A stretch of DNA of 64,000 nucleotides from Trichodesmium sp050015995 (GCF_050015995.1 NZ_JBNHEP010000223.1:62001-126000), one strand, 5' to 3'; positions 9,468-17,970 are shown, numbered from the stretch's first letter. Notes: generated by a model not told the origin, from the sequence alone. A program made the numbers and translations.

Positions 9468-11123
9468 ATGTCAAATAATAATGATTTAATTATACTTGAT
9501 CAAATTATTGAAGAGAAAATTAATGACACATTATCTAACAATTCAAAAGAAGATTTTTTTGAATTATTCTCTTTTGAACAATCCTTAAAAGAGTATGATT
9601 TATCTAATGAAGAAATAGATTCTGGTAGAGTAGATGGAGGTAATGACGGAGGTATAGATGGTTTTTTTGTTTTTGTAAACGATGAACTATTTTATGAACT
9701 TCCTTCATTAGAGGATATTAAAAATATTAAAAATATTACCCGAAAACCACAAATAGAAGTTTACTTAATTCAAACCAAAACATCGAAATCATTTCAAGAG
9801 ACAGCCATAGATAAGCTTATTGTCACTACACAAAAACTATTTGATTTATCCCTAGACATAAAAAATCTAGAAAATATTTATAATGATATGCTTCTAGAGA
9901 AGATAGAAATATTCCATACACTATATAGAAATTTAGCTAGTAAGCATCCAAGCTTAAAAATTAATTATATCTATGCAAGCAAAGGGGATACGTCACAAAT
10001 TAATAGCCAAGTAAAGTTTAAAGTTGAAACACTAAAAGAGCAAACAAAAAAATGTTTTTCATCTTCTGAGGTAGAATTTAAGTTTATCGGTGCCAGTGAA
10101 CTACTTAAAATATCTAGGAAAGAGAAAAGCTATAATTTAGAATTAAAGTTTATAGAAAATTATATATCTAGGTTAGATAACAATTCAGATAATAATTTAA
10201 ACAAAGGTTACATTATTCTCTCTAAGCTTAAAGACTACTATCAATTTGTGACTGATGAACAAGGTAATTTACGAAAGTATATATTTGAGTCAAATGTGCG
10301 AGATTATCAAGGTAATAATATAGAGGTTAACAAGGATATTAGAAACTCTCTTGATTCCCCTCATAAAGATATAGATTTTTGGTGGTTGAATAATGGCATA
10401 ACTATACTAGCATCTAATGGAACAACTAAAGGAAAAGTCATTAGCCTTGATGATGTTCAAATAGTAAATGGTCTACAAACAACGACAATTTTATATCAAT
10501 ACATGAATGTTTTAAATAAAAAGAATAATAACGAAAAATCAAGCGTTTGGAACAATCAAGATGACAGAGCAATACTAATTAAAATCATCTTTACAGAATA
10601 CCAGGAATCTAGAGATCAAATTATTAAAGCAACTAATTTTCAAACTCCGATTCAAGCATCTTCTTTAAGAGCTACTGATTCTATCCAGAGAAATATAGAA
10701 GATTACTTTTTACGACACGACTTATTTTATGATCGTCGGAAAAATTTTTATAAAAATACAGGTAAACATTCTAAAAAAATAGTGGGAATTCCTTATTTAG
10801 CTCAGGCAATAACTTCTATTGTTTTTCGTGAACCACATAGAGCAGCATCTAGCCCAAACACAATAATCAAAGCGGATAATAACTATAAAAAAGTATTTAA
10901 TGAATCGATAAATATGAAAATTTACTTCTTTTGTGCTAAATTAGTAAAAACAATAGAAGATTGTATTAGTTCGCCAGATTTTTCAGAAGTAAAGAATTGT
11001 CTAAAGAATCAGTCTCTTAAGAAGTCTAAAACAACAATTAGAACTTTAAAATTCCACATTGCAATGCTATTTACTATCAGACAACTAAAAACAGCAATTT
11101 ATCAAGTAAAAGATGTAGAATAA
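9468..11123 (+). CDS. AIPR-family abortive-infection protein with nuclease-like N-terminus; 3' end cut by an in-frame stop
   Basis: The 551-residue product has the AIPR signature (PF10592): D-F-W-W-L-N-N-G-I-T-I at about residues 300-311 and V-N-G-L-Q-T-T at about 333. Family members are linked to phage abortive infection. The N-terminus carries D-G-G-I-D-G-F-F-V-F and then I-E-V-Y-L-I-Q-T-K-T-S, the D...Q-x-K spacing of Mrr-like PD-(D/E)XK nucleases. The reading frame stops with TAA at 11121 but stays open for 52 more codons to 11282 with ordinary codon use, so a recent nonsense change is likely. Base composition is very AT-rich compared with mutL next door, suggesting transfer. No partner gene was recognised in the same orientation; Uma2 genes follow on the other strand. 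Confidence 0.75.
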   Translation: MSNNNDLIILDQIIEEKINDTLSNNSKEDFFELFSFEQSLKEYDLSNEEIDSGRVDGGNDGGIDGFFVFVNDELFYELPSLEDIKNIKNITRKPQIEVYLIQTKTSKSFQETAIDKLIVTTQKLFDLSLDIKNLENIYNDMLLEKIEIFHTLYRNLASKHPSLKINYIYASKGDTSQINSQVKFKVETLKEQTKKCFSSSEVEFKFIGASELLKISRKEKSYNLELKFIENYISRLDNNSDNNLNKGYIILSKLKDYYQFVTDEQGNLRKYIFESNVRDYQGNNIEVNKDIRNSLDSPHKDIDFWWLNNGITILASNGTTKGKVISLDDVQIVNGLQTTTILYQYMNVLNKKNNNEKSSVWNNQDDRAILIKIIFTEYQESRDQIIKATNFQTPIQASSLRATDSIQRNIEDYFLRHDLFYDRRKNFYKNTGKHSKKIVGIPYLAQAITSIVFREPHRAASSPNTIIKADNNYKKVFNESINMKIYFFCAKLVKTIEDCISSPDFSEVKNCLKNQSLKKSKTTIRTLKFHIAMLFTIRQLKTAIYQVKDVE

Positions 11124-11282
11124 TTAAGCTTACCCGAAGATAGTAAAGTTATTTTTAAAGTGATTAAAGAAATTGATACTTGGACAGATGAGTATTTGAA
11201 CACTTCAGAGGACTATCCTTCTTTAAATAAAGCAATTAAACGCAAAGATTTTACAGATTTTCTAGTAAATAAAGTTAATTAA
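11124..11282 (+). pseudogene. In-frame continuation of the AIPR gene beyond its stop
   Basis: Directly after the TAA at 11121-11123 the same frame encodes about 52 residues (start L-S-L-P-E-D-S-K-V-I-F, end F-L-V-N-K-V-N) before TAA at 11280. Its composition (K, D, I, N-rich) matches the upstream protein. It is read as the detached C-terminus of the AIPR protein. A sequencing error, or a natural end at 11123, cannot be excluded. Confidence 0.55.
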
Positions 11283-11344
11283 TCATTCGATTTGATTGGC
11301 AAAACCATAGCATTACTGGGGGAGCAAAATGTTGAAAGTTTGTA

Positions 11345-11908
11345 TCAATCTCCCAATATTTCATCAACAGTAAAAGTTACATTAGGCAAAGCTTGAATTG
11401 TCACAGTTTCACCCCTTTGAAAAGTCTGCACAATTTCATAACCATTCGCAGTAGGTTGTCGGTAAACTTCCAGACATTCTTCAGTCAGATTCACCAACCA
11501 AACTTCAACAATGTTATTCTCAGCATATAAAGGAACTTTTATTTCTCGGTCATATTTAATTGTTGTATCTGACACTTCTATAAGGAGAAATACATTTTCT
11601 GGTTGAGGTTGTTGAGTCCGATAAAAATCTGGTCGTCGTTGCAGCAAACTTATATCTGGTTGTGGTTCAGAAGTATTATTCAATCTTACAGGATCTTGAA
11701 TTCCCACAGTAACAGTTTTTCCTAAACGCAAAAAGAAAAGTTCGTTCAGACATTTCACACAAGCGGGGTGACGAATACCCATAGGGGACATTTTGATAAT
11801 TTCTCCTCGGATTAGTTCTACTCGTTCATTTTCAGTTAATATTCCTGCTTCCAGCATTTTATAACATTCATCTACAGTAAATAGTCGTCGCAATAATTCT
11901 ACAGCCAT
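11345..11908 (-). CDS. Uma2-family (DUF820) nuclease-like protein, copy 1
   Basis: This 187-residue protein has the Uma2 pattern: F-T-V-D-E-C-Y-K-M-L-E near the start, E-L-I-R-G-E-I-I-K-M-S-P-M-G, E-P-Q-P-D-I-S-L-L, and F-L-L-I-E-V-S-D-T-T-I-K-Y-D with a later K-V-P-L-Y-A. This is a restriction-endonuclease-like (PD-(D/E)XK) fold with D, E and K in place. Uma2 proteins are very abundant in cyanobacteria and their role is unsettled. AAGGAG lies upstream of the ATG. It is nearly the same as the gene at 11996-12559, so the two are a tandem duplication about 90 bases apart. Confidence 0.88.
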   Translation of the reverse strand: MAVELLRRLFTVDECYKMLEAGILTENERVELIRGEIIKMSPMGIRHPACVKCLNELFFLRLGKTVTVGIQDPVRLNNTSEPQPDISLLQRRPDFYRTQQPQPENVFLLIEVSDTTIKYDREIKVPLYAENNIVEVWLVNLTEECLEVYRQPTANGYEIVQTFQRGETVTIQALPNVTFTVDEILGD

Positions 11909-11995
11909 TATTAATTAACTCCTTGAAAATAATCCTATGAATTTGTTTGTATGAAAAATTATATTTACTCTAAATATTCTAACTGAAAATTTCTG

Positions 11996-12559
11996 TTAAT
12001 CTCCCAATATTTCATCAACAGTAAAAGTTACATTAGGCAAAGCTTGAATAGTCAAACTTTCACCCTTTTGAAAAGTCTGCACAGTCTGATAACCATTCGC
12101 CGTAGGTTGTCGGTAAACTTCCAGACATTTTTCAGTCAGATTCACCAACCAAACTTCAACAATATTATTCTCAGCATATAAAGGAACTTTTACTTCTCGG
12201 TCATATTTAATAGTTGTATCTGAAACTTCTATAAGGAGAAATACATTTTCTGGTTGAGGTAGTTGAGTCTCATAAAAATCTGGTCGTCGTTGCAACAAAC
12301 TTACATCTGGTTGTGGTTCAGAAGTATTATTCAATCTTACAGGAACTTGAATTCCGATAGTAACAGTCTGTGCTAAACGTAAAAAGAACAGTTCGTTAAG
12401 ACGATTCAGACGACCTGCATGATGATAACCCATAGGGGACATATTTATAATTTCTCCTCTGATTAATTCTACTCGTTCATTTTCATTAAATACTCCTGCT
12501 TCCAGCATTTTATAATACTGCTCTACAGTAAATAGTCGTCGCAATAATTGTACAGACAT
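11996..12559 (-). CDS. Uma2-family (DUF820) nuclease-like protein, copy 2
   Basis: The ATG at 12559 is chosen: AAGGAG lies seven bases upstream, and it gives the same 187-residue length as the neighbour. A TTG two codons upstream is less likely. All motifs of copy 1 are present (E-P-Q-P-D-V-S-L-L, L-L-I-E-V-S-D-T-T-I-K-Y-D, K-V-P-L-Y-A). Differences are scattered, for example around Y-H-H-A-G-R, where copy 1 has R-H-P-A-C-V, so the duplicates have diverged and both seem under constraint. The gene is co-directional with copy 1 and the DUF4926 gene; the three may share a transcript. Confidence 0.88.
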   Translation of the reverse strand: MSVQLLRRLFTVEQYYKMLEAGVFNENERVELIRGEIINMSPMGYHHAGRLNRLNELFFLRLAQTVTIGIQVPVRLNNTSEPQPDVSLLQRRPDFYETQLPQPENVFLLIEVSDTTIKYDREVKVPLYAENNIVEVWLVNLTEKCLEVYRQPTANGYQTVQTFQKGESLTIQALPNVTFTVDEILGD

Positions 12560-12603
12560 TATCAACTCCTTAAAAATACTTAATAGCTAAACATTTGCGA
12601 GGA

Positions 12604-12846
12604 TTAAACAACAACTTCCACTAATTCATAATGTAATCGCATTATTTGATTACCTGAAATAGTTTCCATGGCATAAGTTGTTCCATCATTATCAGAAAAA
12701 TCTACTTCAAAAACATTATTATTGTATTCCATAACAATTGTTTCTACTTGTCTTCTATATAAAATAATAGATTCTCCTGTTTCAAAATGAGTTGTTTGTC
12801 TATCCTCAGTTAATGCAACTATATCTAATTCTTGTAATTCAGTCAT
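12604..12846 (-). CDS. DUF4926-family small protein
   Basis: The 80-residue protein has the DUF4926 layout: an N-terminal D-I-V-A-L-T-E-D, a short loop, then I-I-L-Y-R-R-Q-V-E-T-I-V and F-E-V-D-F-S-D-N-D-G-T-T-Y-A, a small beta barrel-like pattern. Members often sit beside toxin-like or nuclease-like genes, and here it lies just upstream of two Uma2 genes in the same direction (gap about 45 bases). A partner or antitoxin-like relation is only a suggestion from position. Confidence 0.65.
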   Translation of the reverse strand: MTELQELDIVALTEDRQTTHFETGESIILYRRQVETIVMEYNNNVFEVDFSDNDGTTYAMETISGNQIMRLHYELVEVVV

Positions 12847-12857
12847 AATTATAACTC

Positions 12858-12986
12858 ATATAGAATCCGGTTGAACAGTTGTCATTGCGACGGAAGGAAG
12901 CAATCTCCGTGCATCCCTGAGATTGCTTCCTTCCACTCCGTTCCAGTCGCAATGACTTGGCTATAGTAATTATCAGGATTTTATAT
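12858..12986. repeat. MITE-like element, family ATATAGAATCCGG, copy 1
   Basis: Termini are ATATAGAATCCGG and the near-inverse GGATTTTATAT. Inside is a long palindrome, GGAAGCAATCT and AGATTGCTTCC around a 13-base loop. Copy 2 at 40888-41016 has the same length, 129 bases, and is nearly identical except that the loop is inverted. Confidence 0.75.
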
Positions 12987-13121
12987 CACCTACTAACAGA
13001 ATAACAATTTGTTAATCTCGGAAAATCTTCTCCTGTACGAATTATCCAGGCAACTAAAATCAGAGATTCTCCTAAAAACTTCTGATTTCTGACTTCTGAC
13101 TTCTGACTTCGTTAACCTGCG

Positions 13122-14270
13122 CTACACCTTACTCAATACCAAAGTAGCATTTTGCCCCCCAAACCCAAAACTCAAACATAAAACATTTTCCACCTGAGAC
13201 TCACGAGCAAACCTAACCAAGTCTAAGTCAAATTCTGCCTCATTTAATCCCACACAAGGAGGCAAAATCTGATGTTCCATCGCCATCAAACAAAATGCAG
13301 CACCCAATGCTCCAGATGCTCCCAAAGTATGACCCGTCGCTCCCTTTGTCGAACTAACTGCCACTTTCTGAGGAAAAATTTTCTTAATTAAATTAGCTTC
13401 GTGGCGATCGTTTAATTGAGTTGCCGTTCCGTGACCATGAACATAGTCAATATCTTCAGCAGATAAACCACTTCTTTCCAAACATTGAGCGATCGCCAAC
13501 ATTGCACTTTTGCCACTCAAATCCGGCGCATTACCATAAGTTGCATCATTTGTCAAACCTAAACCTCGAATTTGACCATAAATTTTAGCGGATCTTTGCC
13601 GTGCAAATTCAGCAGACTCTAATACCAAAATAGCTGCTCCTTCCCCCAAAACTAACCCCTCCCGACTGCGGTCAAAAGGATAAGCACCTGTTTGAGCCAA
13701 AGCTCCCATTTTCCGAAATCCTGCTATAGTAAGAGGTGTAATAGGAGATTCCACAGCACCCGCAATCACCTGTTGACATTGACCCATTTCAATTAACTCT
13801 ACAGCACGAGCGATCGCCCATATACCCGTCGCACAAGCAGCCATTGGAGCCAAAACAGTGCCTTTTGTACCGATATGATTTGCAGTCAGAATAGCAGGTT
13901 GATGTGGCAACAGCTCGATAAATGAACTGCAATCTTTTTCCAGATTATTTGGCTGACTATTTCCAGTAAACTGCTTTTTTGCCAATTTTTCCAGCATACC
14001 TTGATAGCCACGACTCGAACCTATGACTACACCACATTCAGGTAGTGGAAGAGTCAAACCCGAAGATTTGACAGGAGTTTCCACAACTTGCTTAGTTAAC
14101 CTAGTTAAATCAACAGGTTGAGAATCAATTATACCCAAGGGTAGGGGAGGTAGTTCTGCAAAAGGTTGATGTAACTTAATAGCAGACCTACCCTTGAGTA
14201 ACTTTTCCCAACTTTGATGGAGGTTTCCCAAAGCAGAAGCTAGACCAATACCCGTAACTACAACTTTCAC
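13122..14270 (-). CDS. Beta-ketoacyl-[acyl-carrier-protein] synthase family protein (FabF-like)
   Basis: The 382-residue protein has the thiolase-fold ketosynthase motifs: catalytic cysteine in M-A-A-C-A-T-G-I (about residue 144), first histidine in H-G-H-G-T-A-T, the lysine/histidine pair in K-G-A-T-G-H-T-L-G-A-S-G, and the glycine-rich end F-G-F-G-G-Q-N-A-T. It condenses malonyl-ACP with an acyl chain. It is shorter than the usual 410-420 residues of FabF and diverged near the N-terminus, so it may be a second ketosynthase with a special product rather than the housekeeping enzyme. The GTG start lies seven bases after the cyclophilin stop, indicating a joint transcript. Confidence 0.85.
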   Translation of the reverse strand: MKVVVTGIGLASALGNLHQSWEKLLKGRSAIKLHQPFAELPPLPLGIIDSQPVDLTRLTKQVVETPVKSSGLTLPLPECGVVIGSSRGYQGMLEKLAKKQFTGNSQPNNLEKDCSSFIELLPHQPAILTANHIGTKGTVLAPMAACATGIWAIARAVELIEMGQCQQVIAGAVESPITPLTIAGFRKMGALAQTGAYPFDRSREGLVLGEGAAILVLESAEFARQRSAKIYGQIRGLGLTNDATYGNAPDLSGKSAMLAIAQCLERSGLSAEDIDYVHGHGTATQLNDRHEANLIKKIFPQKVAVSSTKGATGHTLGASGALGAAFCLMAMEHQILPPCVGLNEAEFDLDLVRFARESQVENVLCLSFGFGGQNATLVLSKV

Positions 14271-14277
14271 AGTTAAG

Positions 14278-15039
14278 TTATGATCCGCTAGTATTAGTTT
14301 TTATGCTTAAATTTTCCAGACCCTCAACCACTTTAGCTGACTCAATGCGATCGCCAGCTTCTATTTGATCGACAACTTCTTTCATCCCTTGTGTGACATA
14401 CCCGAATACTGCATAGTTACCATCCAGGAAAGGAAGGTCAGTTAAAGCAAAATAAAATTGGGAAGAAGCAGAGTCAGGAGGCTGAGAGCGAGCCATTGCT
14501 ACAGCACCTCTTGTATGAGGTAAAACAGGTTGCTGCTGAATACCAACATTTTCAAAAGTTTTGCTGTAAACTGGTTCACTAGCTTCTTGAGGTTTAATTT
14601 CTAGAGGAATATAACGCCTAGTAGAAGTTTGTGGATCGATAAAACCTCCTGTACCTAAATTATTTAAGGGAACATTGAGGTCTTTACTTTGAGGGTCGCC
14701 ACCCTGAACTACAAAAGGTTGAGGTTCACGCACTACCCGGTGAAATGCTAACCCATCATAAACCCCTTTTTGAACTAGATCCACAAAATTACCTGCTGTA
14801 ATAGGTGCGTTCATACCATCTACTTCTATTGTTATAGGAGATCCATTAACAGTCATTACTACTGTTGCTTTACCGTTGAGCTTAGGCAAGTAACTATACT
14901 TAACAGCTAGTTGTGTTTGACTTGATGGAGTTGGGGTAGAAACTTCCGTATTAGGAACTGAGATGGCACTACATCCTGTCACTAAAAAAGTTGCAACTAC
15001 CAACAGTAGCAATAACCACTGGCTGATTTTTCTTTGCAT
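14278..15039 (-). CDS. Lipoprotein cyclophilin-type peptidyl-prolyl isomerase
   Basis: The N-terminus is basic and then hydrophobic, ending in V-T-G-C, a lipobox, so a lipid-anchored envelope protein is predicted. Residues about 60-240 match the cyclophilin fold: F-H-R-V-V, V-V-Q-G-G-D-P, M-A-R-S, S-Q-F-Y-F-A-L and F-G-Y-V. It catalyses cis-trans isomerisation of prolyl bonds in exported proteins. The catalytic arginine of F-H-R is kept. The ATG at 15039 is preferred over a GTG two codons upstream. It heads a short transcript with the ketosynthase gene downstream. Confidence 0.9.
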   Translation of the reverse strand: MQRKISQWLLLLLVVATFLVTGCSAISVPNTEVSTPTPSSQTQLAVKYSYLPKLNGKATVVMTVNGSPITIEVDGMNAPITAGNFVDLVQKGVYDGLAFHRVVREPQPFVVQGGDPQSKDLNVPLNNLGTGGFIDPQTSTRRYIPLEIKPQEASEPVYSKTFENVGIQQQPVLPHTRGAVAMARSQPPDSASSQFYFALTDLPFLDGNYAVFGYVTQGMKEVVDQIEAGDRIESAKVVEGLENLSIKTNTSGS

Positions 15040-15214
15040 TTTCACTCACAATTCTATGTTAATTTTTTTAAGACTCTCATCGTTAAATCAAAAATTATAA
15101 CGGGAGATTCTTGTTTGACTGAGGCAACGCTAAGCATTTCATGCGCACATTTTTAAATGTTCAAACTAAGTCAGGGATTACTTCTAACTTCTAACTTCTG
15201 ACTTTTGACTTCTA

Positions 15215-15778
15215 CTATAGCCCCTCCAAAGGAACTTGGAGAAACTTTGCGAGTTGAGCAGCTTCATTTTCCAATTTAGACAAGGCTAATGGCTGACCTA
15301 CACGGGTAAGAGGTATTTGCCGACTATCTTTGAGGCGGAGATATATAGCTCTACGAGGATTGAGACCTTCTTTAATATCTACTTTAATCGATTGGACATT
15401 TTCTGTAGTACAATTAAATTCTACTTTACGGTTCTTACCAGGAAATCCCCAGCGAAAAATCATAATCTGGCCTTTGTCTTGGTTAAATTCATTATAGCCA
15501 CCGCCAATGTCCCAAAGAATAGTTAACCACAAAAAAATGCCATATAGTGTACCAATCAGGCCATAAAATCCCATAGCTATTCCTTGGGGTAAGAAATTGA
15601 GTTGGCTAGGGTCGGCAACAAGTAACAGGTTAACTTTGAGATAGCTAGAGATCCCTGATAAGAGGAAACCAATACCTCCCATACTGACAATTACAGCCCA
15701 GAAGTAATTACTCAGACGACGAGACCCAATAATTGGTTGATGCAGTAGGCCATTGCCTATTGAAGCTTGAGTAGTCAT
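15215..15778 (-). CDS. ycf4: Photosystem I assembly protein Ycf4
   Basis: The 187-residue length and pattern match Ycf4: G-S-R-R-L-S-N-Y-F-W-A near residue 20, two TM helices (about 25-47 and 65-90), P-Q-G-I-A-M-G-F-Y-G, and a C-terminal soluble domain with I-F-R-W-G-F-P-G-K-N-R and I-Y-L-R-L-K-D. It sits in thylakoid membranes as a scaffold for photosystem I assembly. AGAGGA lies before the ATG. It is divergent from psbC; in other cyanobacteria ycf4 can lie beside psbD-psbC, which supports the reading that an intact psbD once stood between them. Confidence 0.93.
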   Translation of the reverse strand: MTTQASIGNGLLHQPIIGSRRLSNYFWAVIVSMGGIGFLLSGISSYLKVNLLLVADPSQLNFLPQGIAMGFYGLIGTLYGIFLWLTILWDIGGGYNEFNQDKGQIMIFRWGFPGKNRKVEFNCTTENVQSIKVDIKEGLNPRRAIYLRLKDSRQIPLTRVGQPLALSKLENEAAQLAKFLQVPLEGL

Positions 15779-16371
15779 AAATCCTCTATGGTTATTAATT
15801 CTAAATTTTAAAATTTTTTCGACTCATATAATAAATATCTAAAATCTAAAGTAGAGTTTAAATAAATTTAAGGTACTAGGGATAGACGATAATTGCAAAA
15901 TTTATTAAACCTATATATACTTATGTTAACTTGCTTAATAAAACAAACTTTTTGATCAAAGCAAGATAGTTGACTTAGTTGACATTACGTCATCTGGCTT
16001 TATTATGCGATAGTTATTCAAAGTAATGAAGCGGATAGATTTTCTCCATCTGCTAGGACTTGTTCTAGCTGGACTCATGTAATGGATATGCTATGAAGTA
16101 GGATCATCTTTAGATAGCCCAGAATGTGATATATCTATAGAGGGCGTATAAGAAGCAAGTCAAGTATATATTTGAGATATGCGGTTTCAGTAGGGAAACG
16201 AGACTTAAATGCTAGTTTAAATCTAGCTAGGGCGGTCAGTGAGAGCTACGCTCCGCTGACGCGAACGACCGTGACAGCTTGTGGACTGGATAACGCCGAC
16301 GTTGCCAGGTAGAAACAAGAATAGAAAAGATTATTTATAGAAAATCATAGATTTGTATAGATAATCATAAG
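15779..16371. promoter_or_regulatory. Divergent ycf4/psbC upstream region with a structured segment
   Basis: The 590-base spacer has no gene. Positions 16231-16274 can fold: CGGTC pairs with GACCG, enclosing GTCAG with CTGAC around AGAGC-TAC-GCTC. The transcript leader of psbC probably runs through this and the psbD remnant. No promoter could be fixed by eye. Confidence 0.35.
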
Positions 16372-16560
16372 TTTCTAAGAATGGCTTATGACTTCGTATC
16401 CTAGGAGTTACGGGCATTAGAAGACCCATCGTTTGAAACATTTTATACCAAAAACATTTTGCTGAACAAGGCTATCCGAGCTTGGATGGCTCCTGTAGAT
16501 CAGCTAGATCAAAACTTTATATTCCTTTAGGAGGTTCTAATAGGTGGTAACACTCTCTGA
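16372..16560 (+). pseudogene. psbD: 3' remnant of psbD (photosystem II D2)
   Basis: One frame reads F-L-R-M-A-Y-D-F-V-S-stop-E-L-R-A-L-E-D-P-S-F and then E-T-F-Y-T-K-N-I-L-L-N-K-A-I-R-A-W-M-A-P-V-D-Q, which is the well-known C-terminus of D2. It has TAG at 16402 in place of a glutamine codon and TAG at 16528 in place of the glutamate in F-P-E-E-V-L. It ends at TGA 16558, overlapping the psbC start in the standard psbD-psbC manner. About 290 of the 352 D2 residues are missing. What remains keeps the psbC ribosome-binding site (AGGAGG, 16529-16534), so selection for psbC translation may have preserved this tail. Confidence 0.92.
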
Positions 16561-17923
16561 TTCTATGATGGGAGGCCGTGATATAGAATCAACAGGCTTT
16601 GCCTGGTGGTCTGGAAACGCCCGTCTAATTAATCTATCTGGTAGACTACTGGGCGCTCATGTTGCTCACGCAGGTCTAATTGTATTCTGGGCTGGAGCAA
16701 TGACTTTGTTTGAAGTTGCTCACTATGTACCAGAAAAGCCAATGTATGAGCAAGGCTTAATTCTCATGCCCCACGTTGCTACTATCGGCTGGGGTGTGGG
16801 TCCTGGTGGTGAAATAGTTGACATCTTTCCATTCTTTGTAGTAGGTGTTTTACACCTAATCTCATCTGCTGTTCTTGGTTTAGGCGGTATCTATCATGCC
16901 GTTCGTGGCCCAGAAACTTTAGAAGAATATTCTTCTTTCTTCGGATATGACTGGAAAGATAAGAACCAGATGACTAACATCATTGGCTACCACTTAATCC
17001 TATTGGGTTGTGGCGCACTTTTGTTAGTTTTTAAGGCCATGTTCTTTGGTGGTGTATATGATACTTGGGCACCTGGTGGTGGTGATGTACGGGTAATTAC
17101 TAACCCTACTCTTAATCCTGCTGTTATCTTTGGTTATTTAGTTAAGGCACCTTTTGGTGGTGAAGGCTGGATAATTGGAGTTGACAACATGGAAGATATT
17201 ATCGGCGGTCATATCTGGATCGGTCTGACTTGTATCTTTGGTGGTGTTTGGCATATTTTCACTAAGCCTTTCGGTTGGGCACGTCGCGCTTTCATCTGGT
17301 CTGGAGAAGCTTATCTCTCCTACAGTTTGGGCGCTCTATCTTTGATGGGTTTAATTGCTGCCTGTTTCGTATGGTTTAACAACACTGCTTATCCTAGCGA
17401 ATTCTACGGCCCTACTAATGCTGAAGCTTCTCAAGCTCAGTCTTTTGTATTCTTAGTTCGTGACCAAAAATTAGGTGCTAATATTGGTTCTGCTCAAGGT
17501 CCTACTGGTCTTGGTAAGTACCTCATGCGCTCTCCTACTGGTGAAATTATCTTCGGTGGTGAAACTATGCGTTTCTGGGACTTCCGTGGTCCTTGGTTAG
17601 AGCCTCTTCGTGGTCCTAATGGTCTAGACTTGAACAAATTAAAGAACGACATTCAGCCTTGGCAAGTTCGTCGTGCTGCTGAGTACATGACTCATGCTCC
17701 TAATGGTTCTATCAACTCTGTAGGTGGAATTATTACTGATATTAACGGGTTCAACTATGTTAACCCTCGTGCTTGGTTAGCTGCTGCTCACTTCATTCTT
17801 GGTTTCTTCTTCTTAATTGGTCACTTATGGCACGCAGGTCGCGCTCGTGCTGCTGAGGGTGGTTTTGAGAAAGGTCTTGACCGTGAGACTGAACCAGTGC
17901 TATCTATGCCTAACCTTGACTAA
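16544..17923 (+). CDS. psbC: Photosystem II CP43 chlorophyll apoprotein
   Basis: The 459-residue protein is full length and intact: N-terminal G-F-A-W-W-S-G-N-A-R-L-I-N-L-S-G, six TM helices with paired histidines for chlorophyll, the large lumenal loop with G-G-G-D-V-R-V-I-T-N-P-T-L, G-G-E-T-M-R-F-W-D-F-R-G-P-W-L-E-P-L-R-G (containing the Glu and Arg that contact the Mn cluster), and the end P-V-L-S-M-P-N-L-D. Translation starts at GTG 16544, nine bases after AGGAGG, as usual for psbC inside psbD. Here it stands without psbD, so D2 must come from another locus. Several residues differ from common CP43, such as M-M-G-G-R-D-I-E near the start, and it could be the only copy or a second psbC. 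Confidence 0.97.
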   Translation: MVTLSDSMMGGRDIESTGFAWWSGNARLINLSGRLLGAHVAHAGLIVFWAGAMTLFEVAHYVPEKPMYEQGLILMPHVATIGWGVGPGGEIVDIFPFFVVGVLHLISSAVLGLGGIYHAVRGPETLEEYSSFFGYDWKDKNQMTNIIGYHLILLGCGALLLVFKAMFFGGVYDTWAPGGGDVRVITNPTLNPAVIFGYLVKAPFGGEGWIIGVDNMEDIIGGHIWIGLTCIFGGVWHIFTKPFGWARRAFIWSGEAYLSYSLGALSLMGLIAACFVWFNNTAYPSEFYGPTNAEASQAQSFVFLVRDQKLGANIGSAQGPTGLGKYLMRSPTGEIIFGGETMRFWDFRGPWLEPLRGPNGLDLNKLKNDIQPWQVRRAAEYMTHAPNGSINSVGGIITDINGFNYVNPRAWLAAAHFILGFFFLIGHLWHAGRARAAEGGFEKGLDRETEPVLSMPNLD

Positions 17924-17970
17924 TATCTAGTCACTGTATTGAGCTAGTTTATTGCTAAAATTATTTAAAG

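Noticed and set aside
16200..16320. Possible group I or II intron remnant upstream of the psbD tail
   Set aside because: No domain V hairpin or conserved intron core was found; only short inverted words.
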